Source of the DNA: Actinomycetota bacterium
GTDB lineage: Bacteria; Actinomycetota; Thermoleophilia; Solirubrobacterales; 70-9
Direction of reading: 5' to 3'
DNA length: 42,207 bases
Assembly: GCA_018268675.1 (NCBI GenBank)
Contig: JAFDWB010000029.1
Location: 1-42,207 of the forward strand
Positions 1 through 8,111 of this stretch are shown one piece after another. Position numbers and translations under genes: made by a program. Below the pieces are notes generated by a model. It was given only the letters and a program-made list of their open reading frames with translations. It searched no databases and was not told where the DNA came from. Each line of letters starts with the position of its first letter. The stretch's first letter is position 1.

Positions 1-331
1 AGGTGGTGAGGGCCACCGCGCCGCCGCCGACCCGGTTGTAGAGGGCGACCGTCGGCGGCATCTCAGTCATCTTCACCTTGATCGAGGCGTAGGCGCCGAC
101 GGCCGAGCCGATCGCCAGGCCGATCGCGATCAGGCCCCAGTTGCCCATCCCATCGAGCAGCAGGGTGGTGAGGACCGCGACCGCCATGCCGACCGCGGCG
201 ATCATGTTGCCGCGCTTTGCCGTGGTCGGGTGCGTGCCCTGTTTCAGCCCCAGGATGAAGAGCGAGAACGAGACGATGTAGAGCGCCGTGGCGGCATCGC
301 CGCCCGGCGGCAGAACCGCGAGCGAGATCAT
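1..331 (-). CDS. pntB: NAD(P) transhydrogenase subunit beta, N-terminal part (partial)
   Basis: This is the amino-terminal 110 residues of the beta subunit of proton-translocating NAD(P) transhydrogenase; the rest lies beyond base 1. PntB forms membrane helices and carries the NADP(H)-binding domain, coupling hydride transfer from NADH to NADP+ to proton movement. The translation from the ATG at 331 runs through hydrophobic stretches and reaches MPPTVALYNRVGGGAVALT, which matches the conserved MPxxVAxxNxxGGGAxAL motif of PntB. The ATG overlaps the stop of the preceding pntAB gene by four bases (ATGA), so the two are probably translationally coupled. Seen directly: motif and overlap. Known of the family: function. 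The gene is truncated by the window, not by mutation. Confidence 0.9.
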   Translation of the reverse strand, partial: MISLAVLPPGGDAATALYIVSFSLFILGLKQGTHPTTAKRGNMIAAVGMAVAVLTTLLLDGMGNWGLIAIGLAIGSAVGAYASIKVKMTEMPPTVALYNRVGGGAVALTT

Positions 332-684
332 TTATCGGCGCCCTCGTCTTTGGACCCGTCCGCCCCCGGATGCGAAGCGGAGGAGGCGGACGGCTTGACC
401 TGGGGTTTCGGCTTTTTGGCGAACATGCCGAGCATCCGGTCGGTGACCATGAAGCCGCCGACGATGTTGATCGCGCCGAAGGCGACGGCGATCGTGCCGA
501 TCACGTACTCGAGGCCGTCGCCGGCGTAGCCGAGCACGATCAGGCCGCCGAGCATGACGATGCCGTGGATCGCGTTGGTCTGCGACATCAGCGGCGTGTG
601 CAGGGTGGTCGGCACCTTGGAGATTACCTCGAAGCCGACGAAGACCGCCAGCACGAAGATCGTCACCTCGGTCATCAGGCTCAT
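328..684 (-). CDS. pntAB: NAD(P) transhydrogenase subunit alpha, membrane part (PntAB)
   Basis: This is the short membrane half of a split alpha subunit, 118 residues, which anchors the NAD(H)-binding subunit to the membrane and contributes helices to the proton channel. Three hydrophobic segments are visible: about residues 5-20, 40-55 and 60-85. The stretch around TTLHTPLMSQTNAIHGIV is the conserved signature of this domain. The C-terminus is a Lys/Pro/Ser-rich polar tail, KPKPQVKP and beyond, longer than in many homologues. It overlaps pntAA upstream and pntB downstream by four bases each, giving a tight three-gene unit. Separate PntAA and PntAB polypeptides are usual in actinobacteria and alphaproteobacteria, unlike the fused E. 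coli PntA. Confidence 0.93.
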   Translation of the reverse strand: MSLMTEVTIFVLAVFVGFEVISKVPTTLHTPLMSQTNAIHGIVMLGGLIVLGYAGDGLEYVIGTIAVAFGAINIVGGFMVTDRMLGMFAKKPKPQVKPSASSASHPGADGSKDEGADK

Positions 685-1811
685 GCGGACTCCCTCCCGG
701 CGGCGCGCTCGTTGGTGATCTCGCCGCCCTGGGTGATCAACGCCGCGGCGAGGATGTCGTCGGAGAGATCGACGTCCACCTCGCCCTCCTCGGTGATCAT
801 CAGGCCGAGCAGGTTCTCCAGGTTCTTGGCGTAGAGCTGGGAGGCGGGGACCGGCATCTCGGAGGCCAGGTTCCGCGGGCCGAGGATCTTGACCCCACCC
901 TCGAGGACGGTCTCCCCCGGCACCGTCAGCTCGCAGTTGCCGCCGGTCTCGGCGGCCAGGTCGACGATCACCGAGCCGGGCGCCATCGCGCGGACCGCCT
1001 CGGTGGTGATCAGCTTCGGCGCCGGGCGACCGGGGATCGCGGCGGTGGTGACGATGATGTCCTGTTTGGCGGCGTTCTGGGTGAGCGCCTCGCGCACCTG
1101 CGCGTCCTCCTCCTCGGTCAGCGGCCGGGCGTAGCCGCCCTCGCCCTCGGCGTCGGGGATGAAGTCGAGCTCGAGCGGCCGGCCGCCGAGCGAGGCGATC
1201 TGCTCCCAGGCGGCGCGGCGGATGTCGAAGCCGGTGACGATCGCGCCGAGGCGCTTGGCGGTGGCGACGGCCTGGAGGCCGGCGACGCCGGCGCCGAGGA
1301 CGAGCACCCGCGCAGGCGGCACGGTGCCGGCGGCGGTGGTCATCATGCCGAAGAAGCGGCCGGACTCCCGCGCCGCGATCAGCATCGCCGCGTAGCCCGC
1401 GGCGGCGGCCTGGGAGGAGAGCGCGTCCATCGCCTGGGCGCGGGTGGTGCGGGGGATCGCCTCCATCGCGAAGCTCGTCACGCCCGAGGCGGCGAGCGCC
1501 TTGTTCGTCTCGGCGGCGACCCAGGGGTTCAGGTGGCCGACGTAGACCTGGGAGGAGGAGAGGCGGGCGATCTCCTCGGCGGTGGGGACGCCGACCTTGA
1601 GCACCACGTCGGCCGCCCAGACCGCCTCGGTCGGGGCGATCTCGGCGCCCGCGTCGGCGTAGGCGGCGTCGGGGTGGCCGGCGGCCTCGCCGGCGCCCGC
1701 CTCGACCAGGACCTCGACCTTCTCGTCCTTCTTCAACGAGCGGACGACGTCGGGCACCAGCGCGACCCGGCGCTCCCCCTCGGCGGTCTCTTTCGGCACT
1801 CCGATCTTCAC
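681..1811 (-). CDS. pntAA: NAD(P) transhydrogenase subunit alpha, NAD-binding part (PntAA)
   Basis: This is the soluble NAD(H)-binding domain of proton-translocating transhydrogenase, 376 residues. It belongs to the alanine dehydrogenase/PNT family. The N-terminus MKIGVPKETAEGERRVALVP is the family hallmark. A Rossmann glycine motif, VLVLGAGVAGLQAVATAKRLGA, lies near residues 170-190. The start is a GTG at 1811, preceded by only a weak AAGG. The LLM oxidoreductase gene ends 37 bases upstream on the same strand, so the four genes may share a transcript. The role is supply of NADPH from NADH and the proton gradient. Identification is secure; co-transcription with the oxidoreductase is inferred from spacing only. 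Confidence 0.93.
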   Translation of the reverse strand: MKIGVPKETAEGERRVALVPDVVRSLKKDEKVEVLVEAGAGEAAGHPDAAYADAGAEIAPTEAVWAADVVLKVGVPTAEEIARLSSSQVYVGHLNPWVAAETNKALAASGVTSFAMEAIPRTTRAQAMDALSSQAAAAGYAAMLIAARESGRFFGMMTTAAGTVPPARVLVLGAGVAGLQAVATAKRLGAIVTGFDIRRAAWEQIASLGGRPLELDFIPDAEGEGGYARPLTEEEDAQVREALTQNAAKQDIIVTTAAIPGRPAPKLITTEAVRAMAPGSVIVDLAAETGGNCELTVPGETVLEGGVKILGPRNLASEMPVPASQLYAKNLENLLGLMITEEGEVDVDLSDDILAAALITQGGEITNERAAGRESA

Positions 1812-1848
1812 GGCGGCGCGGAACCTTATGCGATCTGCCGCAAAGAGG

Positions 1849-2910
1849 TCAGCCGGTCGCGCTCGAGTTGGCCATCGCGGCCAATCGCTCGAGCGTGTGG
1901 AGCTGCTGATCCCGCTCTACATGTACAGGTGAGACGATCAGGCGATCTACACCGGCCGCCGCGAGCCGCATCACCCGATCGGCTATTTCTGCCTCGCTGC
2001 CGACCAGCGAGGTCGCCTCGACGATCTCGTCCGGCATCGCCTCGAAGGCGCCGGCGCGGTCGCCGGCCTGGAAGCGACGCTGCACCTCGTCGGCTGCCTC
2101 GCCGAACCCGAATCGGTGCGCGAGATCGACGTAGAAGTTGGTCTTCCGCGACCCCATACCCCCCAGATAGAGGACCAGGCCCGCCTTGACGACGTTTTTC
2201 GCCGCTTCCACGTCGCCGTCGATCGCCACCTGCAGCGACGGGCTCACCTCGAGGTCGGCGCGCGTCCGCCCGCCCTTCGCGAAGCCCGCCTCGAGGTACT
2301 CCCCCCAGGTCGCCTGGAAGGCGTCGACGGAGAAGAAGATCGGGATCCAGCCGTCGGCGATCTCGGCGGCCATCTCCACCGATTTGCGGCCGATCGCGCC
2401 GACGAAGATCGGGATGCGCTCGCGCAGCGGGTGGAAGTTCAGCTTCAGGGCCTTGCCCTCGCCGCCCGCCAGCGGCAGGTCGTAATGGGCGCCGTGGTGC
2501 TCCAGCGGGCCCTCGCGGGCGATGATCTCCCGCACCACCTCGATGTACTCGCGGGTCCGCCCCCACGGCTTCGCGTACGGCACCCCGTACCAGCCTTCTG
2601 AAACCTGCGGCCCGCTCGGCCCGAAGCCGAGGATCATCCGCCCGCCGGAGAGCTTGTCGATCGTCGCCCCGGCCATCGCCGCCGCCGCGGGCGGGCGCGC
2701 CGGCACCTGCATGATCGCCGCGCCGAGGTTGATCGACTTCGTCTGCCCGGCCAGCCAGGCGAGGATCGAGACCACGTCGGAGCCGTAGGACTCGGCCACC
2801 CACACCGACTCGTAGCCGAGCCGCTCGGCCGCGAGCACGGTTTCGAGCGCCTCCTCCCCCGCAGGCCCGATCCCCCAATAGCCCAGGTTGACTCCCAGCT
2901 TCAGCCCCAT
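1849..2910 (-). CDS. LLM-class F420-dependent oxidoreductase
   Basis: This is a luciferase-like TIM-barrel oxidoreductase of 353 residues, probably using coenzyme F420 as in many actinobacterial relatives. Family marks are MGLKLGVNLGYWG at the N-terminus, AAERLGYESVWVAES at about residues 29-43, DKLSGGRMILGFGPSGPQVSEGW at about 85-108, and LKLNFHPLRERIPIFVGAIG near 170-190. The substrate cannot be read from the sequence; related proteins act on varied organic substrates. A good ribosome-binding site, GGTGGAGG, precedes the ATG. It is divergent from the P-type ATPase with only about 15 bases between the assigned starts, and lies upstream of the transhydrogenase genes. FMN use, as in non-F420 members, is the alternative. 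Confidence 0.85.
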   Translation of the reverse strand: MGLKLGVNLGYWGIGPAGEEALETVLAAERLGYESVWVAESYGSDVVSILAWLAGQTKSINLGAAIMQVPARPPAAAAMAGATIDKLSGGRMILGFGPSGPQVSEGWYGVPYAKPWGRTREYIEVVREIIAREGPLEHHGAHYDLPLAGGEGKALKLNFHPLRERIPIFVGAIGRKSVEMAAEIADGWIPIFFSVDAFQATWGEYLEAGFAKGGRTRADLEVSPSLQVAIDGDVEAAKNVVKAGLVLYLGGMGSRKTNFYVDLAHRFGFGEAADEVQRRFQAGDRAGAFEAMPDEIVEATSLVGSEAEIADRVMRLAAAGVDRLIVSPVHVERDQQLHTLERLAAMANSSATG

Positions 2911-2925
2911 CCGACCTCCACCCTA

Positions 2926-5391
2926 TTGAATACACGGGTGGCCACGGCGCAGGCGACCCCCGAGACCGGACTCTCGAGCAAGGAGGCCGCCGCCCGACTG
3001 CGCGAATTGGGCGACCCGCCCGAGACCTCTTCCCGCTCTACCTCGAGCATCATCGCGGGCAACGTCTTCACCCTCTTCAACGCGATCATCGCGGTCTTCT
3101 TCGTGCTCGACATCGGGCTCGGGCTCTACGCCGACTCGCTGTTCGGCCTGGTCGCCGTGATCAACTCCTACATCGGCATCCGCCAGGAGCTGAAGGCGAA
3201 GCGGACGCTCGACGAAGTCGCGGTGCTCGTCGCGCCGCGGGCGCGGGTGATCCGCGACGGGCAGCCGGTCGAGCTGCTGGCCGACGAAGTGGTCCCCGGC
3301 GACCTGGTCGCGATCAGTCCCGGCGACCAGCTCGTCGCCGACGGCCGGGTGATCGCCAGCCGCGGTCTCACCCTCGACGAGTCGCTGCTGACCGGCGAGG
3401 CCGACGGCATCCGCAAGGAACGGAGCGACGAGGTGCTCTCCGGCTCCTTCGCGATCTCCGGCTCCGGCCACTACGAGATCGAGGCCGTGCGCGAGCACAG
3501 CTACGCGGGCCGCCTGGCGGGCGAGGCGCGCGCCTTCCGTCACCCGCTCTCGCCGCTGCAGGAGGAGGTGAACCGGGTGATCGTCGTCTCGACCTACCTG
3601 ATGATCCCGCTCGCGGTCCTCCTGCTGCTGAGCCTGAAGATCCGCAGTGTCGGCCTGCAGAGCGCCGCCGAGACGGCGACCGCAGGCCTGGTCACGCTGA
3701 TCCCGGAGGGACTGGTGCTGCTGATGAGCGTCACCTTCGCGGTCGCCGCGGTGCGGCTGGCGCGGCGCGACACGCTGGTCCAGCAGATGAGCGCGACCGA
3801 GAGCCTCGCCTCGGTCGACACGATCTGCGTCGACAAGACCGGCACGCTGACCGAAGGGGAGCTGCGCCTGCGCGGGGTCGAGTTCGCCGAGGGAGTCGAC
3901 CCGGCGACCGGGGCCGCGGTGCTGGGACGGTTCGCGGCTAGTGCCGGGGACCGCAACCGGACCCTGGAGACGATCGCCGAGCGCTACCCGGGCGACGCCG
4001 CTACGGTCAGGGCCGAGGTCCCCTTCTCCTCCGCCTACAAGTGGTCGGGGCTGTCGCTGGCGGGGAACGGGGCGGGCGCCGGGACCTTCGTGCTCGGGGC
4101 GCCCGACGTGCTCGAAGAGGCAGGGGCGCTGGTCTTGCCGCCGGCGCTCGCGACCGTGCTCGCCGAGGAGACCGCGGCGGGCCGGCGGGTGGTCGCCTTC
4201 GGGCGCAGCGGCGAGGCGCTCCCCGAGGACCCCGCGAGCGAGCCCGCCCCGCACCTCGCGCCGGTCGCCCTGATCGTGCTGGAGGAGACACTGCGCGAGG
4301 ACGCGGCGGCGACGATCGCGTTCATGCGCGAGCAGGAAGTGGACCTGAAGCTGATCTCCGGCGACGCGGCGGCGACGGTGACGGCGGTCGCCTATGCGGT
4401 CGGGGTGCCACGCGACGCGGGCGTGGTCGAGGGGCCCGACCTGCCCGACGATCCGGAGGCGCTGCAGGAGGTGGCGCTGGCCAACACGATCTTCTGCCGG
4501 ATCAAGCCGGAGCAGAAGAAATCGTTGATCGGCGCGCTGGTCGCGGCGGGGCGCTACGTGGCGATGATCGGCGACGGGGTCAACGACGTGCCGGCACTGA
4601 AGCGGGCGCGGATGGCGGTCGCGATGGGCTCGGGCACGCAGGTGACGAAGGGCGTCGCCGACGTCGTCCTGCTGAAAGACCAGTTCTCGCGGCTGCCCGA
4701 CGCGGTCGGCGAGGGCCGGCGGATCGCCCGCAACATCCACCGCCTCGGCCGCCTCTACCTGACCAAGACGGTGTACGCGGCGACCCTGATCGTGCTCGTC
4801 GCGGTGCCCGGCTTCGCCTTCCCGTTCCTGCCCCGGCATCTGACCATGGCCGCGTTCCTGACGATCGGCATCCCCTCCTTCGTGCTCGCCCTGGCGCCTT
4901 CTGACGGCCCGCTCTACCGCGGCCACCTGATCCGCTCGCTGGCCGCCTTCGCGATCCCCGCCGGGGTGGCGACCGGGGTCGCCTCGATCATCTCCTGCTT
5001 CCTCGTCAACACCGTCGCCGGCGGCGGGCTCGCCGCCGGGCGGACCGCGGCGACGACGACCCTGATCGTCCTCGGCCTCGCCTTCGTCCTACTGCTGGAG
5101 CGCGGCCCGGGCCGCGAGCACATCGCGATCCAGAGCTACATGCTGGCGATGGTCGCCGGCCTCGGCGCCCTCTACGCGCTGATGCTCGCCGCCGAACCGG
5201 TGCGCAAGTTCTTCGAACTCGAAATCCTCGACGCCACCCAGTGGTTCCTGGCGCTCCTCGCCGCCGCGATCGGCCTCACCATCGCCGCCCTGGTCTGGCG
5301 CCTGCCGGTGATCGAACGCTGGGAATCGGAGTCCGACGACGAACCCGACGAGCCGCGGTCGCCGATGGAGGAGTCCGGAGGGCGGGGGTGA
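2926..5391 (+). CDS. ctpE: CtpE-like cation-transporting P-type ATPase
   Basis: This is a P-type ATPase of about 820 residues. The order is N-terminal cytoplasmic segment, helices, actuator domain with LTGEA (about residues 155-159), membrane segment with IPEGL (about 259-263), phosphorylation motif DKTGTLTE with the catalytic Asp near residue 303, nucleotide-binding domain, hinge GDGVNDVPALK (about 549-559), and C-terminal helices. PEGL and the SGSGHYEIEAV..SYAGRLAGEA region closely resemble mycobacterial CtpE, which is reported to take up Ca2+. Heavy-metal-binding N-terminal repeats and the CPC motif are absent, so a copper or zinc pump is unlikely. The assigned TTG start leaves almost no room for a promoter opposite the LLM gene; a GTG at 2938 is an equally good start. 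Confidence 0.85.
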   Translation: MNTRVATAQATPETGLSSKEAAARLRELGDPPETSSRSTSSIIAGNVFTLFNAIIAVFFVLDIGLGLYADSLFGLVAVINSYIGIRQELKAKRTLDEVAVLVAPRARVIRDGQPVELLADEVVPGDLVAISPGDQLVADGRVIASRGLTLDESLLTGEADGIRKERSDEVLSGSFAISGSGHYEIEAVREHSYAGRLAGEARAFRHPLSPLQEEVNRVIVVSTYLMIPLAVLLLLSLKIRSVGLQSAAETATAGLVTLIPEGLVLLMSVTFAVAAVRLARRDTLVQQMSATESLASVDTICVDKTGTLTEGELRLRGVEFAEGVDPATGAAVLGRFAASAGDRNRTLETIAERYPGDAATVRAEVPFSSAYKWSGLSLAGNGAGAGTFVLGAPDVLEEAGALVLPPALATVLAEETAAGRRVVAFGRSGEALPEDPASEPAPHLAPVALIVLEETLREDAAATIAFMREQEVDLKLISGDAAATVTAVAYAVGVPRDAGVVEGPDLPDDPEALQEVALANTIFCRIKPEQKKSLIGALVAAGRYVAMIGDGVNDVPALKRARMAVAMGSGTQVTKGVADVVLLKDQFSRLPDAVGEGRRIARNIHRLGRLYLTKTVYAATLIVLVAVPGFAFPFLPRHLTMAAFLTIGIPSFVLALAPSDGPLYRGHLIRSLAAFAIPAGVATGVASIISCFLVNTVAGGGLAAGRTAATTTLIVLGLAFVLLLERGPGREHIAIQSYMLAMVAGLGALYALMLAAEPVRKFFELEILDATQWFLALLAAAIGLTIAALVWRLPVIERWESESDDEPDEPRSPMEESGGRG

Positions 5392-5396
5392 CCTCC

Positions 5397-5445
5397 GCGC
5401 CGTCTGCATTCACCCCCGCATGGCGGGGGTGAATGCAGACGGCGC
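5397..5445. terminator. Perfect 23-bp stem hairpin at a convergent junction
   Basis: Arms 5397-5419 and 5423-5445 are perfectly complementary over 23 bp around a 3-base ATG loop. The hairpin fills the 56-bp gap between the stop of the ATPase (5391) and the stop of the thioesterase gene (5448). No T-tract follows on either strand. It probably acts as a two-way transcription stop, or as a 3'-end stabiliser. Only the structure is seen directly. Confidence 0.75.
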
Positions 5446-5447
5446 CG

Positions 5448-5894
5448 CTAAATCGCGAAGGGTTCGCCGGGGGGGATGACGAATTGGCTGACGACCAGGT
5501 TGGCGGCCAGTTTGGAGACGCCGTCGCGGATCCGCTCGATGCGGACCTCGATCACGGTCGTGCTGCGGCCCGCGTGAAGGGGACGGGCCTCGGCGACGAT
5601 TTCGTCTCCGAGGCGGCCGGCGCCGAAGACGTTCAGCTTCAGCTCGATCGTGGTGAAGTCCCAGCCGGGCGGGATCGCGCGGAAGGTGGCCCAGGAGGCG
5701 ACGGTGTCGCCGAGGGCGGTCCAGACCCCGCCGTGGACGAAGCCGCCAGGGTGCAGGTGGCGGCTCTCGACGATGATCCGGCCGCGCGCGTGGTCCTCCT
5801 CGATCTCGAGCGGCTCGATGCCGAGATCGGCGGGGAAGCTGCCCACCGCGAACTCGCGGATTTCCTCCGGCTTGACCTGGGAAAGATCGGCCAT
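5448..5894 (-). CDS. PaaI-type hotdog-fold thioesterase
   Basis: This is a 148-residue single hotdog-domain protein of the PaaI/YigI thioesterase family, which hydrolyses acyl- or aryl-CoA esters in the cytoplasm. The diagnostic segment HPGGFVHGGVWTALGDTVASWA (about residues 47-68) is the conserved HGGxxxxLxDxxxG-like region holding the oxyanion helix and catalytic acid. The length is typical. The acyl-CoA substrate is not predictable. The gene lies downstream of an acetyl-CoA acyltransferase on the same strand, separated by an apparent terminator at 5912-5938, so the two may be functionally linked but are probably separate transcripts. Confidence 0.88.
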   Translation of the reverse strand: MADLSQVKPEEIREFAVGSFPADLGIEPLEIEEDHARGRIIVESRHLHPGGFVHGGVWTALGDTVASWATFRAIPPGWDFTTIELKLNVFGAGRLGDEIVAEARPLHAGRSTTVIEVRIERIRDGVSKLAANLVVSQFVIPPGEPFAI

Positions 5895-5911
5895 CGACGG
5901 TATGTAAACAA

Positions 5912-5938
5912 GAAGCGGCCCCGCGTTGGGGCCGCTTC
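5912..5938 (-). terminator. Rho-independent terminator of the thiolase gene
   Basis: An 11-bp perfect stem (GAAGCGGCCCC / GGGGCCGCTTC) with a 5-base loop begins 27 bases beyond the thiolase stop on the minus strand. It is followed there by TTGTTTAC, a T-rich run, the classical layout of an intrinsic terminator. It ends before the ATG of the thioesterase gene at 5894. Confidence 0.8.
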
Positions 5939-5964
5939 GTCACATAACGAGCGCTCGGGGCCGC

Positions 5965-7119
5965 TCAGACGCGTTCGACGATCATCGCCTTGCCCTGCCC
6001 GCCGGCGACGCACATCGTCTCCAGCCCGACCTGGTGGTCGTCGGTCTCCATCGAGTTCAGCAGGGTGCCCATGATGCGGGCGCCGGTCATCCCGAACGGG
6101 TGGCCGAGGGCGATCGCGCCGCCGTGCGTGTTCAGCTTGTCGAGCTCGATCCCGGTCTCGTCCATGATCGGGATCACCTGGGCGGCGAAGGCCTCGTTCA
6201 GCTCCACCGTGTCGATGTCGCCGATCGTCATCCCGGCGCGGTCGAGGACCTTCTTGATCGCGCCGATCGGGGCGACGCCCATGTACTCGGGCTCGTTGCC
6301 GTAGGTGGCGGCGGTGATGATCCGGGCGCGGGGCTTCAGCCCCAGCTCCTTCGCTTTCGTGTCGCTCATCAGCAGCACCGCGGCGGCGCCGTCGTTCAGC
6401 GGGCACGAGTTCCCGGCGGTGACCCCGCCGCCACCGAAGGCCTCGGGCAGTTCGGCGAGCTTCTCCAGGGTCGAGGAGGCGCGCGGGCCGTCGTCCTTGG
6501 CGACCTCGGTGCCGTCGACGTCGACCGGCACGATCTCGCGATCGAAGAAGCCGTCTTCCTGCGATTTCACCGCCAGTTCCTGCGAGCGCTGCGCGAACTT
6601 GTCCATGTCCTCGCGCTTCACGCCGTACCTGTTGGCGACGTTGACGGCGGTGAGGCCCATGTCGATGTAGGCGTTCGGCTGCCCGTTCTCGCCGATCAGC
6701 GCCGGGTTGCGGTCGTCGACGCCGGCGGGCTCGGTGCGCTCGTTGAAGCGGCTGACCCACTCGACCCCGACCGCGAGGTAGACGTCGCCCTCGCCCGCCT
6801 TGATCGCGTTGCCGGCGTGGCGGATCGCGTCGAGGCTGGAGGAGCAGTAGCGGGAGACGGTGACGCCGTTGACGGTCTCCGGCAGCTTCTCCGAGAGCAG
6901 CGCGATGATCCGGGCGATGTTGAAGGCCTCGAGGCCCTGCGGCATGCCGACGCCGCAGAAGACGTCCTCGACCGTGGCGGGGTCGACCTCGGGGTTGCGC
7001 TCCAGCAGGCGGTCGACCACGAAGGCGCCCATCTCGTCCGGGCGCAGCGAGGCCAGCGAGCCCTTGAAGGCGCGGCCGATCGGCGTGCGGATGGTGTCGA
7101 CGATCACTGCTTCGGGCAT
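5965..7119 (-). CDS. fadA: Acetyl-CoA C-acyltransferase (thiolase)
   Basis: This is a 384-residue thiolase acting in fatty-acid beta-oxidation or acetoacetyl-CoA chemistry. The nucleophilic Cys is in SRYCSSSLDAIRHA (Cys about 92). The NEAFAAQ box, the GGAIALGHPFGMTGARI segment with the active His, and the C-terminal CVAGGQGKAM with the second Cys are all present. The ATG at 7119 was chosen because AAGGAGG stands nine bases upstream and the protein then begins MPEAVIVDTIRTPIG, the usual thiolase N-terminus; a longer reading frame upstream has no such support. Degradative versus biosynthetic role cannot be decided. A TetR-type inverted repeat upstream (7208-7225) suggests repression by a fatty-acid-responsive regulator. 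Confidence 0.92.
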   Translation of the reverse strand: MPEAVIVDTIRTPIGRAFKGSLASLRPDEMGAFVVDRLLERNPEVDPATVEDVFCGVGMPQGLEAFNIARIIALLSEKLPETVNGVTVSRYCSSSLDAIRHAGNAIKAGEGDVYLAVGVEWVSRFNERTEPAGVDDRNPALIGENGQPNAYIDMGLTAVNVANRYGVKREDMDKFAQRSQELAVKSQEDGFFDREIVPVDVDGTEVAKDDGPRASSTLEKLAELPEAFGGGGVTAGNSCPLNDGAAAVLLMSDTKAKELGLKPRARIITAATYGNEPEYMGVAPIGAIKKVLDRAGMTIGDIDTVELNEAFAAQVIPIMDETGIELDKLNTHGGAIALGHPFGMTGARIMGTLLNSMETDDHQVGLETMCVAGGQGKAMIVERV

Positions 7120-7207
7120 CTCGGGCGCCTCCTTGGGCTGGGGTGCGAATCGACTGACTGCGGGTCGTGGACCGATCGGGAGCGTAGAGCAAACGGCCCA
7201 CCGACTG

Positions 7208-7225
7208 ATTGACTGGTCGGTCAAT
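7208..7225. promoter_or_regulatory. Putative TetR-type operator in the divergent fadA promoter region
   Basis: ATTGAC-N6-GTCAAT, an inverted repeat with centre TGGTCG, lies 89 bases upstream of the thiolase ATG. Its layout resembles operators bound by TetR-family regulators of lipid degradation. TTGACT at 7209-7214 and TGACAT at 7232-7237, spaced by 17 bases, could also be a promoter for the rightward zinc-ribbon gene, so the site may serve either side. No TetR gene is in the window. Confidence 0.4.
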
Positions 7226-7349
7226 AGATTGTGACATTTCGCACCCACCGGCGCGGAATCGTCGCCGATCTCGGGTACATTCGGTCGCACCAGCCCGCGT
7301 CGGCACGCGGGAAGACGCCGCGCAACGCGGCACGAAAGGAGGGCTCGAC

Positions 7350-7499
7350 ATGCCCGAGGGCTACTGCGTCAAAGAGCGCAAGAAGGTCGAGATCAAGGAC
7401 GCCAAAGAGGTGACGATGAAGAACGGTCGCCCCGCGATCCAGGGCACCTGCCCCGACTGCGGGACGAAGATCTTCAAGATCGGCAAACTCGCGGCCTGA
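7350..7499 (+). CDS. DUF5679 zinc-ribbon protein
   Basis: This is a 49-residue protein that begins MPEGYCVKERKKVEIKDAKE and continues MKNGRPAIQGTCPDCGTKIFKIG. It matches the DUF5679 family, a single treble-clef/zinc-ribbon unit found across actinobacteria. The CPDCG knuckle is complete; the N-terminal side has one Cys (Cys6) rather than the CxxC seen in many homologues, where the second position here is Glu9. A strong AAAGGAGG site at 7336-7343 supports the ATG at 7350. The role is unknown. Because of its size it is easily missed within a longer overlapping reading frame. Confidence 0.85.
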   Translation: MPEGYCVKERKKVEIKDAKEVTMKNGRPAIQGTCPDCGTKIFKIGKLAA

Positions 7500-7607
7500 C
7501 CTCGGGCAGCCGAGCCGCTGCACGGGCTGGCCTGAACCTCTCCCCGGTCCTACCCGTACACCGGTCGACATGAGTCGACCGAGACACCACAGGAAGCCGC
7601 GCGGCCG

Positions 7608-8111
7608 ATGGGCGCCCTGACCCGTGAGCGCGATGTCCGCGAGGCCTACTCGGCCCACTCCGGCGAACTGTTCGGGTTCGCGGTGCGCTCGCTCGGCGAC
7701 GCCGGGCTGGCCGAAGAGGCGGTTCAGGAGACCTTCCTCCGCGCCTGGAAGGCGGGCGACCGCTTCGATCCCCAGATCGGCAGCCTGCGCACCTGGCTCT
7801 TCGCGATCCTCCGCAACGTGGTGATCGACCTGGGGCGGGCCCGGGCGGCGCGGCCGCGAGTCGCCGAGGGCGGCGTCGAGCCCGCGGTGGAGCCGCTCGA
7901 GCAGGCGCTCCTCGCCTGGCAGGTGGAGGAGGCGATGCGGCGGATCGGCGAGGATCATCGGCGGGTGCTGCTCGAGACCCACTTCCGCGCCCGCCCCTAT
8001 GCCGAGGTCGCGGCGGAGCTCGGCGTCCCCGAGGGGACGATCAAGAGCCGCGTCTACTACGGCCTGCGGGCGCTGCGGGTCGCGCTCGAGGAGATGGGCT
8101 ATGAGGACTGA
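7608..8111 (+). CDS. ECF-type RNA polymerase sigma factor
   Basis: This is a 167-residue extracytoplasmic-function sigma factor. Region 2 spans about residues 10-75, with the helix LAEEAVQETFLRAWKAGDRFD and SLRTWLFAILRNVVIDLGRAR. Region 4 spans about 115-165, with the helix-turn-helix YAEVAAELGVPEGTIKSRVYYGLRALR. Regions 1 and 3 are absent, as expected. An AGGAAG lies 12 bases before the ATG. Its stop overlaps the start of the anti-sigma gene, and a secreted lipoprotein gene follows, so the three form one operon. It is probably held inactive at the membrane by the anti-sigma factor and may autoregulate; a small hairpin, GGTCGAC-ATGA-GTCGACC, at 7563-7580 precedes the gene. Confidence 0.93.
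   Translation: MGALTRERDVREAYSAHSGELFGFAVRSLGDAGLAEEAVQETFLRAWKAGDRFDPQIGSLRTWLFAILRNVVIDLGRARAARPRVAEGGVEPAVEPLEQALLAWQVEEAMRRIGEDHRRVLLETHFRARPYAEVAAELGVPEGTIKSRVYYGLRALRVALEEMGYED

Noticed and set aside
370-834. Long plus-strand frames opposite pntAB/pntAA and many similar shadow frames throughout
   Set aside because: In DNA this GC-rich, antisense and off-frame stretches stay open by chance; their products are Arg/Gly/Pro/Ala-rich without motifs, and the opposite frame is a clear family member.
2923-4926. 667-codon minus-strand frame opposite the P-type ATPase
   Set aside because: It is entirely antisense to a gene with all P-type ATPase motifs and its translation is low-complexity Arg/His/Asp/Gln-rich.
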